DNA of 64,000 nucleotides from Rhodoplanes tepidamans (GCF_030813915.1 NZ_JAUSUJ010000021.1:1-64000), one strand, 5' to 3'; shown: positions 48,859-61,541, counted from the stretch's first letter. Translations and numbers: made by a program. Notes: generated by a model from the letters alone, not told the origin.

Positions 48859-50670
48859 ATGTCCTCTCCCATCGAAGACTACGCCCTGATCGGCGACTGC
48901 GAGACCGCCGCCCTGGTCGATCGCACCGGCTCGATCGACTGGCTGTGCTGGCCGCGCTTCGATTCCGACGCGTGCTTCGCGGCGCTGCTCGGCGGCCGCG
49001 AGAACGGCCGCTGGCGGATCGCGCCGCGCGACCCGAGCGTTCGGGTGACGCGGCAGTACCGCGACTCGACCCTGATCCTGGAGACCCGCTTCGAGACCGC
49101 CGACGGCGCCGTCGTGCTCACCGACTTCATGCCGTTGCGCAACGGCTCGTCGGAGGTGGTGCGGCTCGTCACCGGCGTGCGCGGCCGGGTCACGATGACG
49201 CTGGAGCTGGTGCTGCGGTTCGGCACCGGCGCGATCGTGCCGTGGGTGAGCCACCTGGAGGACGGCACGCTGCGCGCCATCGCCGGGCCCGAGATGGTGG
49301 TGCTGCAGACCCCGGTCGTCCTGGAAGGACGTGACCTCACCACGGTCGCCGAGTTCACGGTGGCGGCGGGCGAGACGGTGCCGTGCGTGCTCGCCTGGGC
49401 GCCGTCGCACCATCCGACGCCGCCGCCGTTCGATGCGCTCGCGGCGCTCGCCGAGACCGAGAGCTTCTGGCGCGAGTGGGCGTCGAGCTGCCGGCCCGCC
49501 GGCCGGTGGTCGTCGATGGTGGTGCGCTCGCTCGTCACGCTCAAGGCGCTGATCTACGCGCCGACCGGCGGCATCGTCGCGGCGCCGACCACGTCGCTGC
49601 CCGAATGCCTCGGTGGCACCCGCAACTGGGATTACCGCTTCTGCTGGGTTCGGGATTCGACTCTGACCCTGTTCGCGCTGATGAATGCCGGCTACTTCCA
49701 CGAGGCGCAGGCGTGGCGCGACTGGCTGGTCCGGGCCGTCGCCGGCAGCCCCGAGCAGATCCAGATCATGTACGGGCTCGGCGGCGAGCGCAGGCTGACC
49801 GAGTGGGAGGTGCCGTGGCTCGCCGGCTACGAGGGCTCGAGGCCGGTGCGGATCGGGAACGCCGCCTACAGCCAGCTCCAGCTCGACGTGTTCGGCGAGG
49901 TGATGGCGACGTTCCACCACGCCCGGCACGGCGGCCTGGCGCCGGAGAGCTCGGGCTGGGATCTGCAGAAGCGCCTGCTCCAGCATCTGGAGACGGTATG
50001 GCGCGAACCCGACGAGGGGATCTGGGAGGTGCGCGGGCCGCGACAGCACTTCACCTTCTCCAAGGTGATGTGCTGGCTCGCCTTCGACCGCGCCATCCGG
50101 AGCGCCGACGAGTACGGCCTGCCGGGGCCGGTCGGGCGGTGGACGGCACTGCGTGACGAGATCCATGCCGACGTCTGCGCCCACGGGCTCGATCCGCGGC
50201 GCGGTTGCTTCGTCCAGGCCTACGGCTCCGGCGAGCTCGACGCCAGCCTGCTGCTGCTGCCCAAGGTCGGCTTCCTGCCGATCGAGGACCGCCGCATCGC
50301 CGCCACCATCGCGGCGATCGAGGAGGACCTTCTGGCCCACGGATTCGTGCTGCGCTACCGCACCCACCGGACGCGTGACGGCCTGCCGCCGGGCGAAGGC
50401 GTGTTCCTGGCCTGCAGCTTCTGGCTGGTCGACGCCTATGTGTTGCAGGGCCGGCACGCCGAAGCGCGGGCCCTGTTCGACCGCCTGCTCGATCTCGCCA
50501 ACGATGTCGGGCTGCTCGCCGAGGAGTACGACGTCCACGCCCGCCGGCAGGTCGGCAACTTCCCGCAGGCCTTCACCCATGTGGCGCTGGTCAACAGCGC
50601 CTACAATCTGCTCGCCGCCCGTCCGCCGGCGCCCGCCGAGCAGCAGGAGGAAGCGACGGCGGCGTCGTGA
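48859..50670 (+). CDS. GH15-family glucoamylase- or trehalase-like hydrolase
   Basis: The 603-aa protein has the bacterial GH15 form: an N-terminal beta-sandwich (SPIEDYALIGDCETAALVDR, SIDWLCWPRFDS) and an (alpha/alpha)6 barrel with LGGTRNWDYRFCWVRDSTLT near 250. The probable catalytic acid is in IWEVRGPRQHFTFSKVM and the base in GLLAEEYDVHARRQVGNFPQ. GH15 members include glucoamylases, glucodextranases and mycobacterial trehalases; sequence alone does not decide. No signal peptide is seen, so it should act on intracellular glucan or trehalose. Confidence 0.9.
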   Translation: MSSPIEDYALIGDCETAALVDRTGSIDWLCWPRFDSDACFAALLGGRENGRWRIAPRDPSVRVTRQYRDSTLILETRFETADGAVVLTDFMPLRNGSSEVVRLVTGVRGRVTMTLELVLRFGTGAIVPWVSHLEDGTLRAIAGPEMVVLQTPVVLEGRDLTTVAEFTVAAGETVPCVLAWAPSHHPTPPPFDALAALAETESFWREWASSCRPAGRWSSMVVRSLVTLKALIYAPTGGIVAAPTTSLPECLGGTRNWDYRFCWVRDSTLTLFALMNAGYFHEAQAWRDWLVRAVAGSPEQIQIMYGLGGERRLTEWEVPWLAGYEGSRPVRIGNAAYSQLQLDVFGEVMATFHHARHGGLAPESSGWDLQKRLLQHLETVWREPDEGIWEVRGPRQHFTFSKVMCWLAFDRAIRSADEYGLPGPVGRWTALRDEIHADVCAHGLDPRRGCFVQAYGSGELDASLLLLPKVGFLPIEDRRIAATIAAIEEDLLAHGFVLRYRTHRTRDGLPPGEGVFLACSFWLVDAYVLQGRHAEARALFDRLLDLANDVGLLAEEYDVHARRQVGNFPQAFTHVALVNSAYNLLAARPPAPAEQQEEATAAS

Positions 50671-50727
50671 CGCGGCCGAGGCTCGGGAGTCGCGGGCCGC
50701 GGTCCACGCCCCGGCACGACCGGTGGT

Positions 50728-51486
50728 TCACTCCGCCGGCTGACGCTCGAGCAGGCGGTCGAGCCAGGCGCGGACGTCGGCGGGACCGTCGAAGCTGCCG
50801 TCCGCGGTGTCGACCTCGCGGCCGACCGAGAAGCCGGTTCCGGAGAGGGGCGCCAGGATCGGAAACACCCGTTCGTCGGTGACGTCGTCGCCGACGAACA
50901 CCGGCCGGCGTCCCGCGAAGGGAGGCAACTGCATCAGCTCGGCGACCGCCGTCGCCTTGTCGAAGGCGGCGGGCTTCACCTCGACGACCGCCTTGCCGGG
51001 CAGCGCCTCCAGCGGGAAATCCGGAAACGACTCGCAGATCGCCGCGACCCGGGCCGTCACCTCGTCGGCCTTGTCGGGCGCCAGCCTGTAGTGCAGGGCG
51101 AGCGAGTAGCCCTTGTCTTCGAGCAGAACGCCGGGACCGAGTTCGGCGACGCTCGCGAGCTTGCGCTTGACCATCGGATCCAGCGCCGGCGTGCGGCTCG
51201 GGTCGGAGCGCTCGCCCGGTGCGATCCGCAGCTCGGCCCCGTGGCCGCCGATCGCCGGAAGCTCCAACGGCGCGAACAGGAGGTCGATGTCGGCTAGCGA
51301 CCGGCCACTGACCAGCGCGAGCGCGCCGCCCGTGCGGGCCAGCAGGCCGCCGAGCGTCCGGCGCAGGGACGGCGGCACCCACACCTCGCGCGGCGTCGGC
51401 GCGAAGTCGAGCAGCGTGCCGTCGATGTCGAGCAGCAGCGCGACCTCGTCGAGGTCGATGAAGTCGGCGGGCATCGCGGCGGTCAT
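50728..51486 (-). CDS. otsB: Trehalose-6-phosphate phosphatase
   Basis: OtsB releases trehalose from trehalose-6-phosphate. The 252-aa HAD-fold protein has motif I LLLDIDGTLLDFAPTP near residue 17, motif II LVSGRSLADIDLLF, the cap region with GKAVVEVKPAAFDKATAV and motif IV FVGDDVTDERVF near 195. It is the last gene of a minus-strand unit behind an MFS transporter and a proline-rich protein, and not adjacent to otsA. Confidence 0.95.
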   Translation of the reverse strand: MTAAMPADFIDLDEVALLLDIDGTLLDFAPTPREVWVPPSLRRTLGGLLARTGGALALVSGRSLADIDLLFAPLELPAIGGHGAELRIAPGERSDPSRTPALDPMVKRKLASVAELGPGVLLEDKGYSLALHYRLAPDKADEVTARVAAICESFPDFPLEALPGKAVVEVKPAAFDKATAVAELMQLPPFAGRRPVFVGDDVTDERVFPILAPLSGTGFSVGREVDTADGSFDGPADVRAWLDRLLERQPAE

Positions 51487-51507
51487 GGTCAGGGTTCGGT
51501 TCTCCGT

Positions 51508-52968
51508 TCAGTCGACGGCAGTGAGCGGGCGTGCCACGTCTTCGAGGCTCCTGCGTTCGGCCGCCACGCCGAACCGCCAGTGGACGCCGGCGGCGGCGAT
51601 CATCAGAGCGGCCCCGAACAGATAACCCGCAAAGACGCTCCCGCGCGAGCCCGAATCGATCAGGCTGCCGAACAGCCACGGTCCGGAGACGCCGCCGATG
51701 CCGGTGCCGAGGGCGTAGAAGACGGCGATCGTCAGCGCCCGGATCTCGAGCGGAAAGGTCTCGCTCACCGTGAGATAGGCCGAGCTCGCCGCCGCGGAGG
51801 CGAAGAAGAACACGACGGTCCAGGCGAAGGTCTGCTCGCCGACCGTGATCAGCGCCTGCTGGAACATCAGGCCGGAGAGGGCGAGCAGAGCGCCGGACAT
51901 CGCGTAGGTGAAGACGATCATCGGGCGCCGACCGAGCGTGTCGAACAGGCGCCCGAGCAGCAGCGGGCCGAGGAAGTTGCCGACCGCGAAGGGCAGGATG
52001 TACCAGCCGACCCCTTCGGGGGCGACCCCGTAGAAGTCGGTCAGCACCAGCGCGTAGGTGAAGAACACGGCGTTGAAGAAGAAGGCCTGTGCAGCCATCA
52101 GGACGAGCCCGATCAGCGCGCGGTCCCGGTGCCGCACGAGCAGTGCCTCGGCCACCGCGGCGAGCGGCGTGTACCGGCGCACCCGCAGCCGCACGGTGGG
52201 CAGGTCGCCCGTCCGGGGTACCGCGTGGCCGAGGACGCGCCGCTCGATGTCGGCGACGATGGTCTCGGCCTCGGCCAGGCGTCCGTGCGTCATCAGCCAG
52301 CGCGGGCTCTCCGGGATCCACATGCGCATGAACAGGATGACCAGGCCGAGCGCGGCACCGATCAGGAAGGCGAAGCGCCAGCCGTATTCGGGATGGATCA
52401 CGGCGGGGTCGAGCACGACGATCGAGCCGAGCGCGCCGGCGGCGGCGCCCAGCCAGAAGCTGCCGTTGACGACGAGGTCGGTCCAGCCGCGATACCGCGC
52501 CGGCACCAGTTCCTGGATGGTCGAGTTGATGGCCGTGTATTCGCCGCCGATGCCGGCGCCCGTGATGAAGCGCATCGCGGCGAAGCTCCACACGTCGAAG
52601 GTCAGCGCGGTCGCCGCGGTGGCGCTCAGATAGACGGCGAGGGTGATGAAGAAGAGCTTCTTGCGTCCGAGCCGGTCGGTCAGCCAGCCGAAGCCGACAG
52701 CGCCCAGAACCGCACCGAGCAGGTAGGCACTGGTTGCGAAACCGACGTCGGCGTTGGAGAATTGCAGCACCGGGCTTTCCTTGAGCGCGCCCGCCAGCGT
52801 GCCGGCGAGCGTCACCTCCAGCCCGTCGAGGATCCAGGTGATGCCGAGCGCGGCGATCACCAGCGTGTGGAAGCGCCCCCAGGGCAGCCGGTCGAGCCGC
52901 GCCGGCAGGTCCGTCTCGACGATGCTGCCGAGAGGAGCCGAGGCGGGGAGGGCGGTCGTTGCGCTCAT
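51508..52968 (-). CDS. MFS transporter, sugar-porter-like
   Basis: The 486-aa protein has about twelve hydrophobic segments. Typical MFS loop signatures are GWLTDRLGRKKLFF after helix 2, RFITGAGIGGEYTAINSTIQ near helix 4-5, WIPESPRWLMTHGRLAEAE at the central loop and LLLGRLFDTLGRRPMIVF in the second half. These fit the sugar-porter and metabolite:H+ symporter group. It starts inside the previous gene (ATGA overlap) and is followed 21 bp later by otsB, so it may move trehalose or a related sugar. That is inference. Confidence 0.88.
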   Translation of the reverse strand: MSATTALPASAPLGSIVETDLPARLDRLPWGRFHTLVIAALGITWILDGLEVTLAGTLAGALKESPVLQFSNADVGFATSAYLLGAVLGAVGFGWLTDRLGRKKLFFITLAVYLSATAATALTFDVWSFAAMRFITGAGIGGEYTAINSTIQELVPARYRGWTDLVVNGSFWLGAAAGALGSIVVLDPAVIHPEYGWRFAFLIGAALGLVILFMRMWIPESPRWLMTHGRLAEAETIVADIERRVLGHAVPRTGDLPTVRLRVRRYTPLAAVAEALLVRHRDRALIGLVLMAAQAFFFNAVFFTYALVLTDFYGVAPEGVGWYILPFAVGNFLGPLLLGRLFDTLGRRPMIVFTYAMSGALLALSGLMFQQALITVGEQTFAWTVVFFFASAAASSAYLTVSETFPLEIRALTIAVFYALGTGIGGVSGPWLFGSLIDSGSRGSVFAGYLFGAALMIAAAGVHWRFGVAAERRSLEDVARPLTAVD

Positions 52969-53273
52969 GCCGGACCGTTCGACGCGCCCACATGCATGGG
53001 CGGCGGCTCCGGCCGGGGCATCGGGTCGTCGATGTCGGGCGGATCGTCGTGCCCGGGGGGCGGCTCCTCGATCGGGTCGGGCTCGTCCGCGTCGGGCGGC
53101 GGCTCCTCGATCGGATCGTTCGGGCGGGTCGGCGGCGGGTCGTCGAGCGGGCCGGGATCGGCCGGACCCGGCGTCGGTTCGTCGACGGCCGGAGGGCGGC
53201 GCGGCGGCGCCGCGGCGAGAGCCGGCGCGACACGGCGGTCGTCCCCGGACCGGAAGAGATGGGAATCGGGCAC
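52965..53273 (-). CDS. Proline-rich acidic protein, unknown function
   Basis: The 102-aa product is dominated by Pro, Asp and Glu, with DPIEEPPP repeated twice (about residues 53-60 and 66-73) and similar DDPP units. It has no signal peptide, membrane segment or fold that I recognise, and is probably disordered. It is the first gene of a unit with the MFS transporter (4-bp ATGA overlap) and otsB, behind an EcfG-type promoter motif. The overlap and the promoter argue that it is expressed. Confidence 0.65.
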   Translation of the reverse strand: MPDSHLFRSGDDRRVAPALAAAPPRRPPAVDEPTPGPADPGPLDDPPPTRPNDPIEEPPPDADEPDPIEEPPPGHDDPPDIDDPMPRPEPPPMHVGASNGPA

Positions 53274-53345
53274 GCGGACCGTCCAGTTCGAAACGTTCGG
53301 CTCGAATCACAGAGCGCCGCGAGCGGGTCGGCGCCGGTAATCGAC

Positions 53346-53370
53346 AACGAGCGAGGAGCCGGAACGTTCC
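53346..53370 (-). promoter_or_regulatory. EcfG-type promoter for the proline-rich/MFS/otsB unit
   Basis: On the minus strand, GGAAC (53370-53366), 16 bp, CGTT (53349-53346), a full match to the general-stress consensus. It lies 73 bp before the first gene of the unit. The -35 box is part of the palindrome GGAACGTTCC (53361-53370). Confidence 0.65.
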
Positions 53371-53593
53371 TGTCCGGGGCATGCTCGCCCAAATTGTGGA
53401 AGACGGTTTCCTTCAGGCTGGACATGCTTTAGTTCGCATGGAACGCTTTCGGTCATCGCAGAAAATCCACGGGAATATCAGCGAGAAAATGTTCCAATTT
53501 GAGTAAAGGTAAGTTAAAGTTGCATGTTTTGAAAGAAAAGCTTGAAACGTCTCAGGGTTGTGTCACTAGTGTGTTGGTACCATAACTTCGGGG
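53371..53593. other. AT-rich stretch upstream of the IclR gene
   Basis: Together with 53274-53370 this makes 320 bp without a gene. From about 53425 the base composition falls well below the window average. TTGAAA (53542) with a poor -10 near ACTAGT (53565) is a possible promoter. Palindromes CACTAGTG (53564) and TGGTACCA (53575) near the start codon are possible sites for the regulator itself. Confidence 0.4.
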
Positions 53594-54460
53594 GTGACGA
53601 CAGTGTCTTATCCGACTCCGGTGCGCGGTCAGGGGGGCCGCTCCAGAGACGAGGGGGGCCTGCCGAGCAGCGGTGACCGTCTGCTGGCGGTGCTCGGGCT
53701 GTTCACGATGGAGCGGCCGGAATGGACCGTCGAGGACGCAGCGGTCCAGCTCGGGGTTTCCGCGACGACGGCCTATCGGTACTTCAAACGCCTGACCCGG
53801 GCCGGGCTGATCAGCCCGGTTTCGGGGGCGAGCTACACGCTCGGGCCGGCCATCATCCAGATGGACCGCCAGATCCAGCTCTGCGACCCGATGCTCAAGG
53901 CGGCGCGCGGCATCATGACGAAGCTGATCGAGCATGCCTCGGAAGGCGGCGCCGTGCTGCTGTGCCGGCTGTTCCACGACCGGGTGATGTGCGTCCACCA
54001 GGAGATCGGGCGAGGGCCGCAGGAGCCGATCGTGTTCCAGCGCGGCCGGCCGATGCCGCTGTTCCGCGGCGCCACTTCGAAGATAATCCTGGCGCATCTG
54101 CCGAACCGCACCCTGAAGTCGCTGTTCGCGGCCAATGCGGAGGAGATCGCGGCGGCCGGGCTCGGCGCCAGCTGGGAGGATTTCCGGCGTCACCTGGCCG
54201 CCTTCCGGCGCGCCGGCTACACCACCGCGGCCGGCGACGTCGACCAGGTCCGGGCCGCGGTGGCGGCGCCGGTGTTCGGGGCGCGCCGGGCCGTGCTCGG
54301 CAGCCTGAGCTTTCTCGTACCGAAGGCGCGCTGGGACGAATCGCTGCGCGCCCGGCTCGCCCCGCTGGTGATGACGGCCGCCCGCGACATCGAGGCCGCC
54401 ATGCAGGCCGGCGAGGCCGAAGGCCAGGCGAGCCGACCGCGCGTGCGCGTCTCGCGGTGA
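53594..54460 (+). CDS. IclR-family transcriptional regulator
   Basis: The 288-aa protein has the IclR winged helix (LAVLGLFTMERPEWTVEDAA, SATTAYRYFKRLTRAGLI, about 31-76). The C-terminal GAF-like effector domain follows, with VFQRGRPMPLFRGATSKIIL and the late GYTTAAGDVDQVRAAVAAPV. The start is GTG 53594, with GTG 53603 as an alternative; neither has a strong ribosome binding site. No metabolic gene is adjacent on its strand, so its target is unclear. Confidence 0.88.
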   Translation: MTTVSYPTPVRGQGGRSRDEGGLPSSGDRLLAVLGLFTMERPEWTVEDAAVQLGVSATTAYRYFKRLTRAGLISPVSGASYTLGPAIIQMDRQIQLCDPMLKAARGIMTKLIEHASEGGAVLLCRLFHDRVMCVHQEIGRGPQEPIVFQRGRPMPLFRGATSKIILAHLPNRTLKSLFAANAEEIAAAGLGASWEDFRRHLAAFRRAGYTTAAGDVDQVRAAVAAPVFGARRAVLGSLSFLVPKARWDESLRARLAPLVMTAARDIEAAMQAGEAEGQASRPRVRVSR

Positions 54461-54469
54461 GGTCGCCGC

Positions 54470-54538
54470 GACGCGCCGCCGTCGGCGCGTCCTGCGGCGG
54501 CGGTCCGCCTGCGCGAGGGACGACGGCCGTGCCGTCGT
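54470..54538. terminator. Two hairpins between convergent genes
   Basis: GACGCGCCG-CCGT-CGGCGCGTC (54470-54491) and ACGACGGC-CGT-GCCGTCGT (54520-54538) are perfect hairpins between the ends of the IclR and transglycosylase genes. There is no T-run, so the terminator role is inferred from position. Confidence 0.5.
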
Positions 54539-54554
54539 GTCGGCGCGGCCGGGA

Positions 54555-55805
54555 TCACCGCCCCGCGCGCAGCCGGGTGATCAGCTCGGGCGTCGCGTAG
54601 GAATCGGCAGGCAGGCCGAATCTCGATTGCGCCTGCTTGACCGCCGCGCGGGTGCCGGCGCCGATCTTGCCGTCCGGCGTGCCGACGTCGAAGCCGGCGC
54701 GGTTCAGGAGCTCCTGCAGCTCCTTCGCCTCGTCCTGGTTCAGCACCGGGATGGTCGGCGCGCCGCGCGACATCGGCGGCGCGCCGGCGAGGCGGGTGGC
54801 GTAGTAGGCCGCCGTGGTGGCGTAGACCAGCGACGCGTTCCACTTCAGGTAGGCCTGGAAGTTCGGATAGGCCAGAAAGGCCGGGCCGAGCCGGCCCATC
54901 GGCAGCAGCAGCGAGGCGGGCGGTCCGCCGGCGGGCAGGGGCCTGCCGTCCCGCAGCGTCACGCCCCACCCGGCCCATTTGGCGTGCGGGTGCTGGATGG
55001 CGAGGTCGGCCTGGTCCCACGGCATGCTGGCCGGAACCTTGACCTCGCGGAGCCACGGCTCGCCGCGCCGCCAGCCGAGCTCCTGGAGATAGCTGGCGCT
55101 CGAGCCGATCACGTCGGGAACGCTCTTCAGGAGGTTGCGGTGGCCGTCGCCGTCCCAGTCGATGGCGTGCTTCATGTACTCGGACGGCATCATCTGGGTC
55201 TGGCCGAGCTCGCCGGCCCACGAGCCGACCATCTCGGCGGCCTGGAGGTCGCCGCGCTCGATCATCCGCAGGGCGTCGAACAGGTGACCGCGGAACATCT
55301 CCGAGCGGCGGCAGTCGTAGGCGAGCGTCGCCAGCGAGCGGATCGCGTGGTCCTTGCCCATGGCGACGCCGAAATCGCTCTCCAGCCCCCAGAAGGCGAC
55401 GATGACGGGGCCGGGCACGCCGTATTGCTGCTCGGCGCGGGCGAACAGGGCGGCGTGCTTCTTGAGCTGCTCGCCGCCCTTCTGCAGCCGATAGGCGGGC
55501 AGCACCTTGTCGGAGAACTGCAGGAAACTCTGGGCGAAGAATTTCTGGCCGCGATCGATGTTCACGATGCGCTGGTCGTAGACCAGATAGGGGGCTGCCG
55601 CGGCGATGGCCTGCCGCGAGATGCTCTGCTGGATCGCCTCCTGCTTGAACCGCTCGAGCCAGCTCTCGAAGCTGCCGGTGGTGCGGCAGGGCGCCTGGGC
55701 GAGCGCGCCGGACAGGCCCGCGAGCGACAGGCCGAGCACCAGCGCGGCCGTGCGGGCGGTCCGGATGGCGGATCGAGACGCGGTGACCGGGTTCTGTCGC
55801 GGCAT
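54555..55805 (-). CDS. Lytic murein transglycosylase, MltB type
   Basis: This enzyme cleaves peptidoglycan glycan strands with formation of 1,6-anhydromuramic acid. The 416-aa product has a signal peptide (cleavage near ALAQA, about residue 37) and an SLT_2 domain with the catalytic glutamate in AFWGLESDFGVAMGK (about 147), AGELGQTQMMPSEYMKHAID and DGDGHRNLLKSVPDVIGSSA. A C-terminal peptidoglycan-binding domain (LLNRAGFDVGTPDGKIGAGT) begins near 350. GGAGGGG precedes ATG 55805. It should work in the periplasm. Confidence 0.95.
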   Translation of the reverse strand: MPRQNPVTASRSAIRTARTAALVLGLSLAGLSGALAQAPCRTTGSFESWLERFKQEAIQQSISRQAIAAAAPYLVYDQRIVNIDRGQKFFAQSFLQFSDKVLPAYRLQKGGEQLKKHAALFARAEQQYGVPGPVIVAFWGLESDFGVAMGKDHAIRSLATLAYDCRRSEMFRGHLFDALRMIERGDLQAAEMVGSWAGELGQTQMMPSEYMKHAIDWDGDGHRNLLKSVPDVIGSSASYLQELGWRRGEPWLREVKVPASMPWDQADLAIQHPHAKWAGWGVTLRDGRPLPAGGPPASLLLPMGRLGPAFLAYPNFQAYLKWNASLVYATTAAYYATRLAGAPPMSRGAPTIPVLNQDEAKELQELLNRAGFDVGTPDGKIGAGTRAAVKQAQSRFGLPADSYATPELITRLRAGR

Positions 55806-55915
55806 CGGCCCCTCCTGCGGCGCGCCCGGTCACCCGCACGAGCACGCGAATCACCGGCGGCGAATCAGGACGCCGGGCGTCGTCGCCGGCGTGATGTTCG
55901 CCGGACGCCACGGTG

Positions 55916-56512
55916 TCAAGGAAGCTTGTCGAATCCGTCCCCGAAGCCCTTCAGGCTCATCGGGAACCCGATGCCCTCCTCGGGCGTCTGAAAGATGAAG
56001 AAGGTGGCGGTCTGGCCGGCACGGAACTGCTTGATCAGATTGTCGTCCATGACCACCTCGGCGTAGCAGCCGCGCGGCAGGCAGCGCACGAAGCCGGCGC
56101 GGCCGACGTCCTGCTGGTCGACCTTGAGGCCCAGCCCGGCCGGCAGCAGCACCCCGAGCGGCGCCTGCACGCGCATCAGCCGGGTCTTCTGGTCGGCGGT
56201 CCGCAGCACCAGAACGGTAATACCCACATTGGCGCGATCCTCGGCGACGACACTCTGGAAGAGGGCGCACTGCTCGGACTGCGCGCCGGGCGGCGTCTCG
56301 CAGCGGATCTGCCAGTCCTCGTGCACCGAGCGGACGGCGCCCTGCGCGGCGGCCGCGGAGACGAGAGCGACGACCGCGGCCAGGCCGAACACCAGCCGGA
56401 CCAGCAGGTCGGCCAGCCTCGGCCGGCCACCGGCCCGGCTGCCGATATGCGAATTCGACGATGCGACGTGCGCGGCCGAGAACGTGGCCGGCCGGAGCGG
56501 GAACGCACCCAT
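55916..56512 (-). CDS. IalB-family (invasion-associated locus B) protein
   Basis: The 198-aa protein has a long basic N-region and a hydrophobic signal segment (LVRLVFGLAAVVALVSAAAA, about 38-58). The IalB core follows: HEDWQIRCETPPGAQSEQC, then VVAEDRANVGITVLVLR, APLGVLLPAGLGLKVDQ and FVRCLPRGCYAEVVMDDNLI, with four conserved-looking cysteines. Bartonella IalB affects erythrocyte invasion, but the family is widespread in free-living Hyphomicrobiales, where its role is unclear. It should be periplasmic. It is divergent from the cox cluster. Confidence 0.88.
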   Translation of the reverse strand: MGAFPLRPATFSAAHVASSNSHIGSRAGGRPRLADLLVRLVFGLAAVVALVSAAAAQGAVRSVHEDWQIRCETPPGAQSEQCALFQSVVAEDRANVGITVLVLRTADQKTRLMRVQAPLGVLLPAGLGLKVDQQDVGRAGFVRCLPRGCYAEVVMDDNLIKQFRAGQTATFFIFQTPEEGIGFPMSLKGFGDGFDKLP

Positions 56513-59513
<3,001 letters not shown>

Positions 59514-59640
59514 CCGGGATCCCCCGCACGGGGCGGCGGCGCATCGCCGCTCCGTCTGCCCGGGCGCGGTTCGCGCGGGCGACGTTCGCCGATCAACCGA
59601 CCGCCGCGGCCCCCCGGCACGGCGACCAAGAGGTTTACGA

Positions 59641-60663
59641 ATGTCCCTCGCCACCGACGGTGCCGACCTGTCGCGTCCTCTGCCGGTGCCGGTGCGCGCC
59701 GCGGTAGAGCCGAGCCTCGCCGAGGTCAAGGACTACGTCGCGTTGATGAAGCCGCGCGTGATGTCGCTCGTCGTGTTCACGGCGCTGGTCGGCATGCTGG
59801 TCGCTCCCGACCGGCTGCATCCGGTGATCGGGTTCGCGGCGCTGCTGTGCATCGCGGTCGGCGCGGGCGCCGCCGGCGCCCTCAACATGTGGTGGGACGC
59901 CGACATCGACCGGGTGATGACGCGCACGGCGCGGCGCCCGATCCCGGCCGGCCGGGTGACGGGCGGTGAGGCGCTGGCGTTCGGCACCACGCTCGGGGTC
60001 GGCTCGGTCGCGGTGCTCGGTCTGGTCGCCGGCTGGCTCGCCGCCGGGCTGCTCGCCTTCACGATCCTGTTCTACGCCGTCGTCTACTCGATGTGGCTGA
60101 AGCGCGCGACCTCGCAGAACATCGTCATCGGCGGCGCGGCCGGCGCGGTGCCGCCGATGATCGGCTGGGCCGCGGCCACGGGCGGCTTGGCGGTCGAGCC
60201 GGTGCTCCTGTTCCTGATCATTTTCTTCTGGACGCCCCCGCACTTCTGGGCGCTGTCGCTGTGGCGCAGCGAGGATTATGCCCGCGCCGGCATCCCGATG
60301 CTGCCGGTGGTCTCGGGCGTGGCCGAGACCAAGCGGCAGATCCTGCTGCACGCGATGCTTCTCGCGCCGATCGGCGTCACGCCCTGGCTGTTCGGCGGCG
60401 CCGGCCCGCTCTACGGTCTGGTGGCGTGCTACGCCGGCGCCCGCATCCTCTGGCTGTCGTTCCGCCTGTGGCGTGCGGCCGATGCGCAAGCGACCGACCG
60501 TCTGGCCAAGCGGCTGTTCGGCTTCTCGCTGTACTACCTGTTCGCCCTCTTCGCCGTGCTGCTGGTCGATCATTGGGTTGCGCCGTTCGTCGCCGCAGGC
60601 CTCGATGCGATCGGGCTCGGAGGCGTCGACCTGGCCGGCTTCGGCCTGGGAGGTGCGGCATGA
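59641..60663 (+). CDS. ctaB: Protoheme IX farnesyltransferase
   Basis: CtaB (heme O synthase) adds a farnesyl group to heme b, the first step to heme a for the oxidase encoded alongside. The 340-aa membrane protein belongs to the UbiA family, with the prenyl-diphosphate motif [20 protein letters not shown] near residue 82, the second motif region [20 protein letters not shown] and [14 protein letters not shown] near 198. Its stop overlaps the next ATG (ATGA). Confidence 0.97.
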   Translation: MSLATDGADLSRPLPVPVRAAVEPSLAEVKDYVALMKPRVMSLVVFTALVGMLVAPDRLHPVIGFAALLCIAVGAGAAGALNMWWDADIDRVMTRTARRPIPAGRVTGGEALAFGTTLGVGSVAVLGLVAGWLAAGLLAFTILFYAVVYSMWLKRATSQNIVIGGAAGAVPPMIGWAAATGGLAVEPVLLFLIIFFWTPPHFWALSLWRSEDYARAGIPMLPVVSGVAETKRQILLHAMLLAPIGVTPWLFGGAGPLYGLVACYAGARILWLSFRLWRAADAQATDRLAKRLFGFSLYYLFALFAVLLVDHWVAPFVAAGLDAIGLGGVDLAGFGLGGAA

Positions 60664-60833
60664 GCGGCCGGCCGCTGCAGCACGACGATGGGGTCGTCCT
60701 CACCCCGGAGCAGCGGCGGCGCCAGCGCGCCCGCTCGGTCGCCATCGCCCTGGTGCTCGCCGCCCTGGTGGTGCTGTTCTACGCCGTCACGCTGGTCAAG
60801 CTCGGCCCGGGCGTGATGAACCGGCCGCTGTGA
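60660..60833 (+). CDS. CoxF-like small membrane protein of the oxidase cluster
   Basis: The 57-aa product starts inside the ctaB stop (ATGA). It has a charged N-terminal half with [20 protein letters not shown], then one TM helix and a short tail. Small single-helix genes at exactly this position, between ctaB and ctaG, are typical of alphaproteobacterial cox clusters (CoxF or CtaF). It is probably an assembly or accessory subunit. Confidence 0.85.
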   Translation: MSGRPLQHDDGVVLTPEQRRRQRARSVAIALVLAALVVLFYAVTLVKLGPGVMNRPL

Positions 60834-60840
60834 GGATCCC

Positions 60841-61464
60841 GTGACCACGGCGACGCCCCCGATCCTTCCCGAGCCGAAGCCGGCGCCTTCCACGGCCTCG
60901 GTCGCCGGTGCGACGCGCCGGCGCGACATCGGCGTGGCGCTCGCCTGCGGCGCCTTCGTCGGCCTGATGGTCGGCGCGGCCTACGCGGCCGTGCCGCTCT
61001 ACGACTGGTTCTGCCGCGTCACCGGGTTCGGCGGCACCACCCAGATCGCCGCCGCCGCGCCGGCCGAGATCCTCGACCGCCGCATCACGGTGCGGTTCGA
61101 CGCCAACATCGCGCGCGGGCTGCCGTGGCGGTTCGAACCGGAGCAGACCAAGGTCGAGGTGAAGCTCGGCGAGGTGGTGACGGTCTACTATGCCGTCACC
61201 AATCTGGCGGCGCGCGAGACCGTCGGAACCGCGTCCTACAACGTCGCACCGACGACGACGGGAGCCTACTTCTCGAAGATCAACTGCTTCTGCTTCACCG
61301 AGCAGCGGATGAAGCCGGGCGAGCGGCGCGAGATGGCGGTGGTGTTCTTCGTCGATCCCAAGCTCGCCGGCGACCGCGACCAGGACGACCTCGACACCAT
61401 CACGCTGTCCTACACGTTCTACCCGACCCGCGAGCCGGCGACGGCGCGCGCGAGCGGCTCCTGA
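60841..61464 (+). CDS. ctaG: Cytochrome c oxidase assembly protein CtaG (Cox11)
   Basis: CtaG delivers copper to CuB of subunit I. The 207-aa product has one N-terminal TM helix ([20 protein letters not shown]) followed by [16 protein letters not shown] and a periplasmic immunoglobulin-like domain. The copper-binding motif is in [18 protein letters not shown]. The GTG start at 60841 follows GAGGATC and is 7 bp after the CoxF-like gene. Confidence 0.96.
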   Translation: MTTATPPILPEPKPAPSTASVAGATRRRDIGVALACGAFVGLMVGAAYAAVPLYDWFCRVTGFGGTTQIAAAAPAEILDRRITVRFDANIARGLPWRFEPEQTKVEVKLGEVVTVYYAVTNLAARETVGTASYNVAPTTTGAYFSKINCFCFTEQRMKPGERREMAVVFFVDPKLAGDRDQDDLDTITLSYTFYPTREPATARASGS

Positions 61465-61541
61465 CCGCACATCGAGGCGGCGGCGCCGCGATCCCGAACG
61501 AGACGACCGGAACCCGAGACGACCGGAACACGGAGACGAGC

